A stretch of DNA of 64,000 bases, taken from positions 1 to 64,000 of the forward strand of contig JAFGHJ010000018.1 of the NCBI GenBank assembly GCA_016930175.1, read 5' to 3'. The stretch comes from Caldifarciminota bacterium (GTDB lineage Bacteria > Hydrothermota > UBA3072). Below are positions 1 through 8,130 of this stretch, piece after piece (position 1 is the stretch's first letter; each line of letters opens with the position of its first letter). The translations under genes were made by a program, and so were the position numbers. The notes below the pieces were generated by a model. That model was not told where the DNA came from. It worked only from the letters and a program-made list of their open reading frames with translations, and did not search any database.

Positions 1-114
1 AAACGCTATAACCTGAGGTATTTTAAATCTCTTAAAAAGACGCGAACTGGCTGTTCCCAGAAAAATGGTCAGTCCTATAAGTATTAAGATATTAATCTCG
101 AAATTAAAACTCAT
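1..114 (-). CDS. Cation:proton antiporter, N-terminal fragment
   Basis: This is the first 38 codons of a gene that runs off the left edge. The peptide begins MSFNFEINILILIGLTIFLG and continues into a basic loop ending RLFKRFKIPQ. A first membrane helix followed by a short basic loop and a P-Q-V motif is typical of the start of CPA2/Kef-type Na+(K+)/H+ antiporters. I see no clear ribosome site before the ATG, so the exact start is uncertain. It lies downstream of the PTS IIA gene on the same strand; IIA-like domains are often found beside or fused to such antiporters, which supports the reading. Only the N-terminus is visible, so the family call is tentative. Confidence 0.5.
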   Translation of the reverse strand, partial: MSFNFEINILILIGLTIFLGTASSRLFKRFKIPQVIAF

Positions 115-209
115 TTTCAACCAGCAAAATTTAGCATTTCGGTTAAATATTCCTTAGCATCAAGCAATCCAATTAGAAAATATCTGAAGTTCATATTAGA
201 AAAAGATTC

Positions 210-656
210 TCAAGAAACTAGTATTTCATAAAGCTCTTTTTCATTCTTCGCATTTATAAGGCTTTCTCTAACTTCACTTTTCTTAAGTTTTGAAACTATA
301 AGAGAAAGTACCTGAATATAAGTTTTATGCTGACCTTCACCGGCAAGTATAAGCACTACCACTGAAACAGGAATATCATCGAGTGTCTCGTAATCATTGA
401 TACCTTCCTTACAAACTCCTACAGCCATAACAAGTTCGGTGATACCTCTAATTCTCGCGTGAGGTACTGCTATCCCAAGACCTATTCCCGTACTCATAAG
501 TTTTTCCCTGTGAAATATAGCCTCTTTTATTTCCTTTTTGTTGCCTAATTCTTTATTTTTGCAGATAGAATTTATTAGTTCAAGAAGAATTTTTTCTTTC
601 TTTTTACTTTTATGTAAAGAAATTAAGTTTTCATCTATATAATCTTTCAGTTCCAA
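210..656 (-). CDS. PTS fructose/nitrogen-type EIIA domain protein (PtsN-like)
   Basis: A 148-residue stand-alone EIIA domain of the fructose/mannitol/PtsN class. The phosphorylatable histidine is in the motif GLGIAVPHARI (about residue 66), and the length matches a single IIA domain. No membrane IIBC components are nearby, so a regulatory role is more likely than sugar uptake. The adjacent antiporter fragment suggests control of cation transport, as known for PtsN and K+ transporters (inference). The start is TTG at 656, chosen because GGAGGGG lies 6 nt upstream. After the TGA the same frame stays open to 117 (see findings). Confidence 0.85.
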   Translation of the reverse strand: MELKDYIDENLISLHKSKKKEKILLELINSICKNKELGNKKEIKEAIFHREKLMSTGIGLGIAVPHARIRGITELVMAVGVCKEGINDYETLDDIPVSVVVLILAGEGQHKTYIQVLSLIVSKLKKSEVRESLINAKNEKELYEILVS

Positions 657-847
657 TTAACCCCTCCTTTATCTCATCTTTGTTGAGATGTTATTTAATT
701 GCTATAAATGCCCAAAGATAACAGTATCAACTTAAAATTTTCTTTTATTTAGTTAATTTAAAGTTATTTCCGCAGACTGTAAAGATAATGAAAAATCATT
801 TTCTTCTTTGCGTCTTGGTGTCTTAGCGGCTTCTCTTTTTAAAAAAA

Positions 848-920
848 TGCGTCAGGGAGGCTTCGAACCCCCGACCCGCGGATTAAGAGTCCGCTGCTCT
901 ACCAACTGAGCTACTGACGC
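848..920 (-). tRNA. tRNA-Lys (CTT)
   Basis: Complete cloverleaf of about 73 nt. The anticodon loop CTCTTAA gives anticodon CTT, the T-loop is GGTTCGAAGCC, and the acceptor GCGTCAG pairs with CTGACGC. CCA is not encoded. A T7 run directly follows the 3' end on the minus strand and may end transcription of the four-tRNA cluster. Confidence 0.95.
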
Positions 921-925
921 ATCTG

Positions 926-1000
926 GGTGAATGAGGGGATTCGAACCCCCAACCTCTGGAGCCACAGTCCAGTGCTCTAACCACTTGAGCTACACTCACC
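926..1000 (-). tRNA. tRNA-His (GTG)
   Basis: Cloverleaf with anticodon GTG. An extra 5' G (G-1) can pair with C73, giving the eight-base-pair acceptor stem diagnostic of tRNA-His. It is in the same orientation as, and 5 nt from, tRNA-Lys. Confidence 0.95.
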
Positions 1001-1008
1001 ATTTTATA

Positions 1009-1082
1009 TACGCCTGGAGGGAGTCGAACCCCCAACCATCGGATTAGAAATCCGATGCTCTATCCAGTTGAGCTACAGGCGC
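1009..1082 (-). tRNA. tRNA-Arg (TCT)
   Basis: Cloverleaf with anticodon loop TTTCTAA, anticodon TCT, reading AGA/AGG. Part of the Pro-Arg-His-Lys cluster. The first acceptor pair is a G-T wobble. Confidence 0.95.
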
Positions 1083-1084
1083 GC

Positions 1085-1160
1085 TCGGGGTGAGTGGATT
1101 TGAACCACCGACCCCCTGCTCCCAAAGCAGGTGCGCTAAACCAGGCTGCGCTACACCCCG
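1085..1160 (-). tRNA. tRNA-Pro (TGG)
   Basis: Cloverleaf of 76 nt with anticodon TGG and acceptor CGGGGTG/CACCCCG. It lies 3 nt after the stop of the upstream rdgB gene, so the cluster is probably co-transcribed with the rdgB/SPOR operon and processed from it. Confidence 0.95.
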
Positions 1161-1163
1161 CAG

Positions 1164-1763
1164 TTATTTACAAAGACTTTCAATTTTGTCTTTTTTATCT
1201 TCGATATAACTTAAAACTTTTCTGAGCGCAATATTTCTATGACTTATGTTGTTCTTCTCGCCAGCGCTCATCTGTCCGAAAGTTTTACTATATCCTTCAG
1301 GCACAAAAATCGGGTCATATCCAAAGCCATTATTTCCAATTTCTTCTTCGGTAATATACCCGTTTACTTTTCCTTCAAAAAACCTAAAAAAATCTTCTCT
1401 TATAACTAAAGCTATTACTGTTTTAAAATAAGCTCTTCTATTGCTTATCCCCTTAAGCTCTAAAAGCAACTTTTTCCTGTTGCTTTCATCTCCTTTGCCT
1501 CCGTATCGTGCAGAATAAATACCAGGTTTACCGTCAAGGGCTTCTACAAATAAGCCTGTGTCTTCTCCGATAGTACAAATATCCACTTTCCGGAAATATG
1601 CAAGAGCTTTTTTCAAGCTATTGTCACGCAGGCTGTTTCCGTCTTCCAATATATCAAGTTCAATTGCTATGTCAATAGGACTTAATACTTCTATTGAGTC
1701 CTTATAAATTTTTTTTATCTCGCTAATTTTTCCCCGGTTCTTTGAAGCAACGAGCAACCTCAT
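1164..1763 (-). CDS. rdgB: XTP/dITP diphosphatase (HAM1/RdgB)
   Basis: A house-cleaning nucleotide pyrophosphatase that hydrolyses XTP, dITP and ITP to monophosphates, keeping deaminated purines out of DNA and RNA. At 199 residues it is normal for the Ham1 family. The N-terminus MRLLVASKNRGKISEIKKI carries the substrate-binding (T/S)-x-N-x-x-K-x-x-E pattern. GEDTGLF followed by GKPGIYSARYGG matches the conserved acidic and aromatic active-site segment, and FGYDPIF is also typical. Its ATG overlaps the stop of the SPOR lipoprotein gene (ATGA), so translation is probably coupled. Confidence 0.95.
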   Translation of the reverse strand: MRLLVASKNRGKISEIKKIYKDSIEVLSPIDIAIELDILEDGNSLRDNSLKKALAYFRKVDICTIGEDTGLFVEALDGKPGIYSARYGGKGDESNRKKLLLELKGISNRRAYFKTVIALVIREDFFRFFEGKVNGYITEEEIGNNGFGYDPIFVPEGYSKTFGQMSAGEKNNISHRNIALRKVLSYIEDKKDKIESLCK

Positions 1764-2239
1764 TCAACGATTATTTCTGACGGTACCACCCAGGCATCCC
1801 TGTATGATGTGGCGCCCCTTATTTGATCTCTGTATTGTGTCGCTTCATACTTGCTGGTAAAGTTCCCTACTCGAACCTTATAATAAGGAGCTATATACTG
1901 TACATAAACACTTCTACCCAGAGAACCTCGCGCTCTGTCTGCCGCACTGTTTGCATCTGCTTGACTCTGGTAAGCCGCAATTTGAACCCTGAAACCTTGC
2001 CTCTTTACAGGTTTGCTGACAAAAGGAGTGGTTTCCCCTTCCAAATCTTCAAGAAATGAAGTAGAAGTGGTTTCTTCCGGAGTTTCCTCTTCAAAGATAA
2101 TAGAAGAAGTGTCAATGTCATCTCCAGAGATTTCTTCGAATATTACGTCACCCAGTGAACCTTCTTCTGCTACTGCTTGTTTTTTTGCGCAGCCTACAGC
2201 CAACAACACTACAATTAGTGCACAAAAGCAATATTTCAT
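1760..2239 (-). CDS. SPOR-domain lipoprotein
   Basis: About 159 residues. The signal peptide ends in lipobox LAVGC, an acidic linker spans about residues 20-85, and a C-terminal SPOR domain starts near GFRVQIAAYQSQADANSAA and contains YYKVRVGNF. SPOR domains bind denuded peptidoglycan at division sites, so this is probably an envelope lipoprotein with a wall-binding role. The start at 2239 is preferred over an ATG four codons upstream because GGAGGT sits 4-5 nt before it. It is translationally coupled to rdgB and lies 17 nt after manC. Confidence 0.85.
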   Translation of the reverse strand: MKYCFCALIVVLLAVGCAKKQAVAEEGSLGDVIFEEISGDDIDTSSIIFEEETPEETTSTSFLEDLEGETTPFVSKPVKRQGFRVQIAAYQSQADANSAADRARGSLGRSVYVQYIAPYYKVRVGNFTSKYEATQYRDQIRGATSYRDAWVVPSEIIVE

Positions 2240-2256
2240 TAGTACCTCCATTTTAT

Positions 2257-3285
2257 TTACCTGTACTTTTTTGGAAGTTGTTCAACAATTTCCTTTAACT
2301 CCTGCGTGTCTGCTTTTGGTATAATTAAAGTCGCATTTTCTGTGCGAACTACCACCATTTTAGATAAGCCTTTCACCACAATTATACCGTTATCCGAATA
2401 AAATATATTATCATGACAGTTTATTGCAATGATATTTCCCTTTGTAACGTTTTTTTTATCATCATGCGATTCGATACGTTCAAGAGATGTCCAGGTCCCC
2501 ACATCATCCCATAAAAAGTGCGATTCAACAAGTACTACTCTATCGCTTCTTTCCAAGACTCCATAATCGATTGATATGGGTACTCCCTTTTCATAAAGGA
2601 CCTTTATATTTTCTTCGTTTGGATTCTCCCGGATTGCATCTATATATCCCGATATTTCCGGACGACACTTTTTTATTTCATCAAGTATCGTTCCTGCTTT
2701 CCAGAGAAAAATACCGCTGTTCCACAGAAAATTTCTACTCTTTAAATAATCGTTAGCGGTTTTTATCTTCGGCTTTTCGGTAAATCTTTTCGCTTTCATC
2801 ACAGAATCTTCTAATTTTTCCCCTCTCTCTATATATCCATATCCGGTTTCAGGCCTCGAAGGAATGATTCCGTAAGTTACAAGAAATCCTTTCTCTGCCC
2901 ACTTGATTCCTTTTTTAATTGTTTTTAAAAATGCTTCATCATCAGAAATCCAATGGTCAGACGGAAGCGTAAGCATTAATGCCTCTTTGTCCTCTTCCAG
3001 GAGTTTAGCTGCAGATAGTGCAATAGCATAAAGAGTATTCATACCCTCAGGTTCCACCAGAATATTCTTATGTGAGAACCCAAACTCCTCTATTTCCTTT
3101 TCCAATTTCGGAGTGGTTATCACTTTTATTCTTTCTAAAGGTGTAAGAGATTCTATTCTTTCCTTAGTCTGGACTATAAGAGATTTGTCTCCATATATAG
3201 GAAGAAACTGCTTTGGTTTTTTCTCGGTAGACGCGGGCCAGAATCTTGTCCCTCTTCCCCCCGCCATTATTATCGTATAAACCAT
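2257..3285 (-). CDS. manC: Mannose-1-phosphate guanylyltransferase
   Basis: Forms GDP-mannose from mannose-1-phosphate and GTP for surface polysaccharides and glycoproteins. The pyrophosphorylase signature is AGGRGTRFWPAS followed by KKPKQFLPI. The LTLPSDHWI, GYGYIERG and FLWNSGIFLW motifs of the ManC/GMP nucleotidyltransferase fold follow. At 342 residues it is the short form without the C-terminal cupin (PMI) domain. TAATG overlap joins it to the DUF3108 gene, and a purine-rich GGAGAGGAAAGG lies before the start. Confidence 0.95.
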   Translation of the reverse strand: MVYTIIMAGGRGTRFWPASTEKKPKQFLPIYGDKSLIVQTKERIESLTPLERIKVITTPKLEKEIEEFGFSHKNILVEPEGMNTLYAIALSAAKLLEEDKEALMLTLPSDHWISDDEAFLKTIKKGIKWAEKGFLVTYGIIPSRPETGYGYIERGEKLEDSVMKAKRFTEKPKIKTANDYLKSRNFLWNSGIFLWKAGTILDEIKKCRPEISGYIDAIRENPNEENIKVLYEKGVPISIDYGVLERSDRVVLVESHFLWDDVGTWTSLERIESHDDKKNVTKGNIIAINCHDNIFYSDNGIIVVKGLSKMVVVRTENATLIIPKADTQELKEIVEQLPKKYR

Positions 3286-3977
3286 TACCTTTCCTCTCCT
3301 ATTACATTAATTTCTTCCAGTTGAAAGCTGATCTTACCGACTTTAAGTTTGCTTTCAATCTTTACAGGTAGATGCTGAGGATCAACAGAAACCCAGATTT
3401 TTATAGGTTCTTCCGAACCGAAAATCTTCTCGTCCTTTACCTGTGGAGTCAGCAAAAAAGTTCTGAACTTTCCCATAGGGACCGTTGTCCACTGCAAATC
3501 CGATATGGGAACTATCATTTCCTGATTCTTGCCCGAAGAATGAAATGGCACCTTCAAAGTATCTCCGGGATAGAAGGTCTGACAGCGCATCCAGTAAAGA
3601 GCCGCAAAAATGTCTTTAGCATCCGGGATTTTTTCGGTTCTTCTGCCGTCTGTATAAAAAACCGAATCTTCGGTAAATTCGAGAGTGAGGTCATTGCTGT
3701 ACTTCCCCTCGTTAATATTCTTAGTATAAGAAAGCGTGGAAAAGGAGCTTGTATCAACAACAGATTTATAATAATCGTCTATTCGGTAAACTATAGAAAA
3801 AGTTTTTTCCGTTTTCTGGACACATTCTATCAGGTAAGAAGGTTCTCCCTCGAAATCCCCTTCTTTTATTTCCATAACAGAATATCCGGCTCTTAAAGGA
3901 CCAAAATAAGCTCCATAGCTCATCCGTTCGCCTATAGGAAAAGAAAGATAGAGAGCTAATATCGAATATAAAAGCAT
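3285..3977 (-). CDS. DUF3108-type exported protein
   Basis: A 230-residue protein with a short hydrophobic N-terminus (LLYSILALYLSFPIG) followed at once by GERMSYGAYFGPLRAGY, the typical opening of DUF3108 proteins. The rest is predicted beta-rich, with repeated short strands and an FxTFLLTPQV segment. DUF3108 proteins are periplasmic or envelope proteins of unknown function. The gene sits between manC and a PhoU-like gene in one operon. No clear ribosome site precedes the ATG, so the start is likely but not certain. Confidence 0.7.
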   Translation of the reverse strand: MLLYSILALYLSFPIGERMSYGAYFGPLRAGYSVMEIKEGDFEGEPSYLIECVQKTEKTFSIVYRIDDYYKSVVDTSSFSTLSYTKNINEGKYSNDLTLEFTEDSVFYTDGRRTEKIPDAKDIFAALYWMRCQTFYPGDTLKVPFHSSGKNQEMIVPISDLQWTTVPMGKFRTFLLTPQVKDEKIFGSEEPIKIWVSVDPQHLPVKIESKLKVGKISFQLEEINVIGEER

Positions 3978-3986
3978 ATGAAAAAA

Positions 3987-4643
3987 TTAATTATCGTCAG
4001 GCTTGTAACCTAAACGATAAAAAGGATTGACTATACCTGAGCATATATTTCTAACATGGGAGGAGACTCTCTTAAGGTGTCTTATCAATAGTGAGTATAT
4101 TATCCCTTCTTTGCTGTTCAAGCTGTTATCTTCTATTAACTCTTCCAACAGATCCTGGCATTCGTCAACGAGTTCGGAGAGTTTTTCCGTAATTTCTTTA
4201 CCTGATTCCATTGTCTGTTCTTTATAAAGTTCTATGGTTTTCTTAAAATAGATTTGAACTTTTTCTTCTAAATCTTTTATCTTCTCTATATATTTACCCT
4301 TTAATGGTTTGGGATATTTGTGAGAGACTTCAATCAGATTTTTAGAATAATCCCCCAATCTTTCTATATCTACAACTATTGTTACCAGAACTAGTGAAGG
4401 CGTAATGTCTTGACTCGGATTAATTGAGAGGTGTTTCAGTATCTTTTTTCTAACATCTATTTCCAGAGCATTTATTTTTTTGTCGGTTGCATAAATATTT
4501 TCTTTTTCCTTTGCTTTTTCAATAACAATTTTCATGGAATATTGAAACATATTGTACGCTATTTCAAGCATATCCGATACAATACTTTCGGCTTCTTCAA
4601 CTAAACCCGGACCCTTCAAAATTTCCGAAAACCATTTAAACAT
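3987..4643 (-). CDS. PhoU-like domain protein
   Basis: About 218 residues, nearly all alpha helix, matching the PhoU/DUF47-like fold of two three-helix bundles. It lies 1 nt downstream of a Na+/phosphate cotransporter gene, the usual setting for PhoU-like domains, which are often fused to NptA-type transporters. It probably regulates phosphate uptake through the partner. The start at 4643 (MFKWFSEILKG) is chosen because GGGAGGT lies 4 nt upstream; the frame extends nine codons further but without a site. Confidence 0.8.
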   Translation of the reverse strand: MFKWFSEILKGPGLVEEAESIVSDMLEIAYNMFQYSMKIVIEKAKEKENIYATDKKINALEIDVRKKILKHLSINPSQDITPSLVLVTIVVDIERLGDYSKNLIEVSHKYPKPLKGKYIEKIKDLEEKVQIYFKKTIELYKEQTMESGKEITEKLSELVDECQDLLEELIEDNSLNSKEGIIYSLLIRHLKRVSSHVRNICSGIVNPFYRLGYKPDDN

Positions 4644-4644
4644 T

Positions 4645-5745
4645 TTACCTCCCGATAACGAATATCGCAATCACTGGTGTAATAATAAATATAGCTACTA
4701 TATAAATAAATGCAAGTAATCTTTTCTTTCCGGACAACGTTCCTAATTTCTTCGCCATAGAAATGGGGATTTTCCTTAAAGGATACCAGACAGTAATACC
4801 GAATGCGTTAAAGATTGAATGACATAATGCTACTGTAATTGCATTCACGTTACCTGTTACGAGAGCGGCTAAAATAGCGGTAACTGTCGTCCCCAAATTC
4901 GCACCGAGGGTATAAGGAAATACTTTTTCAATCGTTGTCAGCTGGGTGCCAACCAGGGTGACAACCAGGGATGTGGTTATCGAGCTGGACTGAACAAAAG
5001 CGGTTAAACATAAACCAAGAAGCCCTGCTGTAAGCGCATTTTTGAAAAGATAACGGTCAATAAGAGATTCGAATTTCTCGGCTGAAGCTCTCCTTAAAAT
5101 CTTAACGAAAAAAGTTATCGCAATAACAACAAGAATTATAGATACAAATGCTAAAATTAGATAGTGTTCGCCAAATAAACTCAATATCCTTTTAGAAATA
5201 GGATCAATTATATTATCTAAGGGCGATTGGAAAGTCACCCCTCCCCTACCCAGCAAAAAAGCAGTAAGAAATACCGACAGCCTTTCAATCGGGTGGAAGA
5301 ATATCTCAATGGGTAAAAAAACTGCCACGGATAAAATATTAAAAATATCGTGGACGATTGCTGCAGGGAAAGCTTTAGAAAATTCCTTTTCAACTGAGAA
5401 GTGACCAAAAGAAGCAATCACGCAGGTAATTGTGGTCCCTATATTTGCGCCCATGATTATCGGAACCGCGTTAGATACGGTTAAGGTTCCCGCAGCAACG
5501 AAGCCCACGGTTATAGAAGTAGTAACAGAGCTGGACTGGATTATTGCCGTTGCAAGCATTCCGATAAACAAGGCTGTAAAGGGATTCGAAGTGGTACTTA
5601 TAAGGGTTCTCGCGAACCCTGTACCGAAGCCTTTTAGAGAACAGCTTAAAAGTTCAATACCTAATAAGAACAGATAAAGAAAAAACAGCGAAAGACAAAC
5701 ATCAGACAAAAGATTAAAAACGGTCTTGTGTTTGTGATATAACAC
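4645..5745 (-). CDS. Na+/phosphate cotransporter (PNaS/NptA family)
   Basis: A 366-residue inner-membrane symporter with two inverted copies of the family motif: FIGMLATAIIQSSSVTTS near residues 55-75 and LTAFVQSSSITTSLVV near 245-260. Each QSSS loop forms part of the sodium and phosphate site. GANIGTT and GANLGTT follow the two motifs. The start is GTG at 5745. It is the first gene of a probable operon continuing through the PhoU-like gene, DUF3108, manC, SPOR and rdgB to the tRNA cluster. Confidence 0.92.
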   Translation of the reverse strand: MLYHKHKTVFNLLSDVCLSLFFLYLFLLGIELLSCSLKGFGTGFARTLISTTSNPFTALFIGMLATAIIQSSSVTTSITVGFVAAGTLTVSNAVPIIMGANIGTTITCVIASFGHFSVEKEFSKAFPAAIVHDIFNILSVAVFLPIEIFFHPIERLSVFLTAFLLGRGGVTFQSPLDNIIDPISKRILSLFGEHYLILAFVSIILVVIAITFFVKILRRASAEKFESLIDRYLFKNALTAGLLGLCLTAFVQSSSITTSLVVTLVGTQLTTIEKVFPYTLGANLGTTVTAILAALVTGNVNAITVALCHSIFNAFGITVWYPLRKIPISMAKKLGTLSGKKRLLAFIYIVAIFIITPVIAIFVIGR

Positions 5746-5781
5746 CTATCATCCCTTTTTCAACATAAGGATTAAATTAAA

Positions 5782-5853
5782 CTCCTCGGGCAGGACTCGA
5801 ACCTGCAACTTCCTGATTAACAGTCAGGCGCTCTTCCTTTGAGCTACCGAGGA
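5782..5853 (-). tRNA. tRNA-Asn (GTT)
   Basis: Cloverleaf of 72 nt with anticodon GTT, acceptor TCCTCGG/CCGAGGA and discriminator G. Its own promoter lies just upstream, so the primary transcript would begin only a few bases before the mature 5' end. Confidence 0.95.
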
Positions 5854-5861
5854 TTGACGAT

Positions 5862-5889
5862 AACATAACAACAAGAGTTATTTTGTCAA
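5862..5889 (-). promoter_or_regulatory. Promoter of tRNA-Asn
   Basis: TTGACA (5884-5889), 16-bp spacer, TATGTT (5862-5867) on the minus strand. The -35 box contains the TGA stop codon of the NYN gene, so gene end and promoter overlap. Confidence 0.6.
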
Positions 5890-6386
5890 CCTGCACGTAC
5901 TATATCTTTTATCTCGTCCAAATTCTCAAATTCGTCTGCCGCTCTTATAATCTCTATAGCAGTCGGCCCTCTACCCGGACCAATAAGAAGAATTTTTTTA
6001 CCCCTTCTGCTGAGATAATGAATGAGTGGTTCAAAGTCGCTGTCTCCTGTAACAATCACGATTTCGTCGACATAATCTGACATAGCAACGATTTCCAGAG
6101 CCATTTCTACATCCATATTAGCTTTCACCGTTCCATCTGGTCTATCTTTTGCCATCTTGCTCAAGACTCTATAGCCGGAAAGAGAAATTGCGTCAATCAA
6201 CTTCAACCTGTTTTCATCCATCTCTCTTAAAGGAATCAGTGCCGTATATTTAATGATTTCACCATCTTCCTTTTTATACTTATCCACAAGATGCTGTTTT
6301 AATTTGTCATATCTTATCTCTGCACCCTGCTTTTCAAAAACCTGCTGGATATTTTGTACATCGATAAACACTGCAACTTTTTTCAT
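5886..6386 (-). CDS. NYN-domain (LabA/DUF88-like) protein
   Basis: A 166-residue PIN-like NYN domain protein. The conserved acidic residues of the fold are visible: FIDVQNIQ at the N-terminus, KANMDVEMALEIV in the middle and VTGDSDFEPLIHYLSRRGK near residue 120. Many NYN proteins are predicted RNases; no partner here shows the substrate. The ATG at 6386 follows GGAGG by 5 nt. A longer frame to 6419 lacks support. Confidence 0.85.
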   Translation of the reverse strand: MKKVAVFIDVQNIQQVFEKQGAEIRYDKLKQHLVDKYKKEDGEIIKYTALIPLREMDENRLKLIDAISLSGYRVLSKMAKDRPDGTVKANMDVEMALEIVAMSDYVDEIVIVTGDSDFEPLIHYLSRRGKKILLIGPGRGPTAIEIIRAADEFENLDEIKDIVRAG

Positions 6387-6496
6387 AATTCCTCCTTCGT
6401 TGCACGCAACTCCTGGCAAATTGTTTTACTCATAATTTTTCTTCAAATCATTGTTTCCCGAATATCTAATCGTCGATTAATACTCTCAAAGATACA

Positions 6497-6523
6497 ATGA
6501 TATAAATTATTCGTATTTGTCAA
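6497..6523 (-). promoter_or_regulatory. Possible promoter of the NYN gene
   Basis: CCTTGACA (-35 hexamer 6518-6523), 15-bp spacer, TATCAT (6497-6502) on the minus strand, about 110 nt before the ATG. The spacer is short, so this is a moderate call. Confidence 0.45.
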
Positions 6524-6769
6524 GGTGGAGATTTAATATAAAAAATTATATTCTTGTTTTTCAAAGCCTTATATAAGAAATCGTATTCTATTTGTAGTGC
6601 CATTGCAAACGGCGGAAAAATCAAATATTAAAAATTAAAAAGCAAAATGAAAAGTAAAAATGTAAAATTATTTTCCCCTTCATCCCAAAAAAGATCCGTG
6701 TAATTAGAGTAACTCGTTATCCCTTTGTATTTTTATTCATTTTTGAAATTTAATATGTAATTTTAAATT
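6524..6769. other. AT-rich intergenic DNA
   Basis: No gene seen between the NYN promoter and folC. The stretch holds A/T-rich quasi-repeats (runs of AAATTAAAA/AAAATG-like words at 6625-6675 and their complements at 6735-6790), of the same kind as the word repeats elsewhere in the window. No hairpin with a T-run is convincing. Confidence 0.5.
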
Positions 6770-8017
6770 TTAATATTTAATTTTTAAATTTTTTAAGGCT
6801 TCCCCTATAAGATAAAAAGAGCCGGTAACAATTATTATATCAGAACTGGATGCTTCCTTTCCCGCGATTTCTATATCTTTTTCTATTATTCCCGTCGTTT
6901 CAGCCATTTCCATGCCTGTCTCCATTATAGTTTTTTTTATTTCGTCAAGCGGCATCTTTCTAATATATGGTATTTCAGTAGGATAAATTTTTTTAACAAC
7001 AGGTTTTATAGCCTTTAGCATTCCTTTAATATCCTTATCGGATAAACAGGAAAAGACAAGCAGAACTCTTCTGTTAAAAATCTTTCGGATTGTTTTCTCT
7101 AAAGCTCTAATCGAGGCGACATTATGAGCTCCATCAATAATTACATGCGGTTCTCTTGATATAATTTGAAAACGCCCGGGTATTTTTAAGCTCATTAAAG
7201 TTTCATCGAGCTTTTCTTTGCCCAAATTAATTCCCATTCTTCTGCAGGCAGTTATTGCCAGAGAAGCATTTAGAGCCTGGACTTCTCCTATTAAACTGGT
7301 GGAGTATTTTTCATCAAATAATTTAAAATTTGTTTGTTTTTTATCCAAAGAAATTACCTTATAATTATTTACGAACTCTATATTTTTCCCCACTTCTTCT
7401 CTTAATATTCCTTCAACCTCTTCATCCTGAGGAGCCGAAATATTTATTCTATCTTTTCTCAAAATCTTCGCTTTTTCCTTTGCTATTTCCGAAAGTTTTG
7501 TCCCGAGTATCGCAGTATGGTCAAAACTTATAGGCGTTATTATCGAAACATCGGGCTCGAAGACATTTGTCGCGTCTAATCTCCCTCCGAGTCCAACCTC
7601 GAAAATAGAATAGTCTACTTTTTCCCTTGAAAACAGGAGAAAAGCCATAGCTGTTAAAGTTTCAAACACGGATAAATCTGTGTCGGTCTCTGCGATTTCT
7701 TCTATAAGTGATACAAACTTAGCTTTAGTAATCGGTTTCCCATTTATTCTTATCCTCTCCCTATAAGAGATTAAATGTGGAGAAGTAAAAAGACCTGTTT
7801 TGAAGTTCGCATTCCTGCAAATTGATTCTACTATATAAGCGGTTGAACCTTTGCCTTTGGTTCCTCCTATTAAAAAACCTTTTAATTTTTTTTGGGGATT
7901 ACCGATTTTTTTTAAATCTTCTCTAAATTTTCTTAAGGAAATCTTGTACTTTTTGCTGCCTTTTTTTTCCCTGTCGACAAGGGAAGAGAGATACTTAAGG
8001 GACCGGGTATAATTCAA
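6770..8017 (-). CDS. folC: Folylpolyglutamate / dihydrofolate synthase
   Basis: Adds glutamate to folates and/or dihydropteroate, an ATP-dependent Mur-ligase-family reaction. The P-loop is GGTKGKGSTAYIVESI (about residues 51-66). FTSPHLISYRERIRING is the FolC signature, FEVGLGGRLDATNVFEP the central domain, and IIDGAHN the C-terminal-domain motif. At 415 residues it is normal. The start is TTG at 8017, with no good ribosome site, so the start is uncertain by a few codons. It lies downstream of pdxJ, another cofactor gene, after a 112-nt gap. Confidence 0.92.
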   Translation of the reverse strand: MNYTRSLKYLSSLVDREKKGSKKYKISLRKFREDLKKIGNPQKKLKGFLIGGTKGKGSTAYIVESICRNANFKTGLFTSPHLISYRERIRINGKPITKAKFVSLIEEIAETDTDLSVFETLTAMAFLLFSREKVDYSIFEVGLGGRLDATNVFEPDVSIITPISFDHTAILGTKLSEIAKEKAKILRKDRINISAPQDEEVEGILREEVGKNIEFVNNYKVISLDKKQTNFKLFDEKYSTSLIGEVQALNASLAITACRRMGINLGKEKLDETLMSLKIPGRFQIISREPHVIIDGAHNVASIRALEKTIRKIFNRRVLLVFSCLSDKDIKGMLKAIKPVVKKIYPTEIPYIRKMPLDEIKKTIMETGMEMAETTGIIEKDIEIAGKEASSSDIIIVTGSFYLIGEALKNLKIKY

Positions 8018-8130
8018 CTTTATTGTTTTTTTATTTTAACCTCTCAACTATTCAACTTTTTTAAAATCCAGCAAATCTTGTTAATTCGTCAAAATATTTG
8101 AGGTTTTCGGCGGATTGCGGCTTTGCCGTT

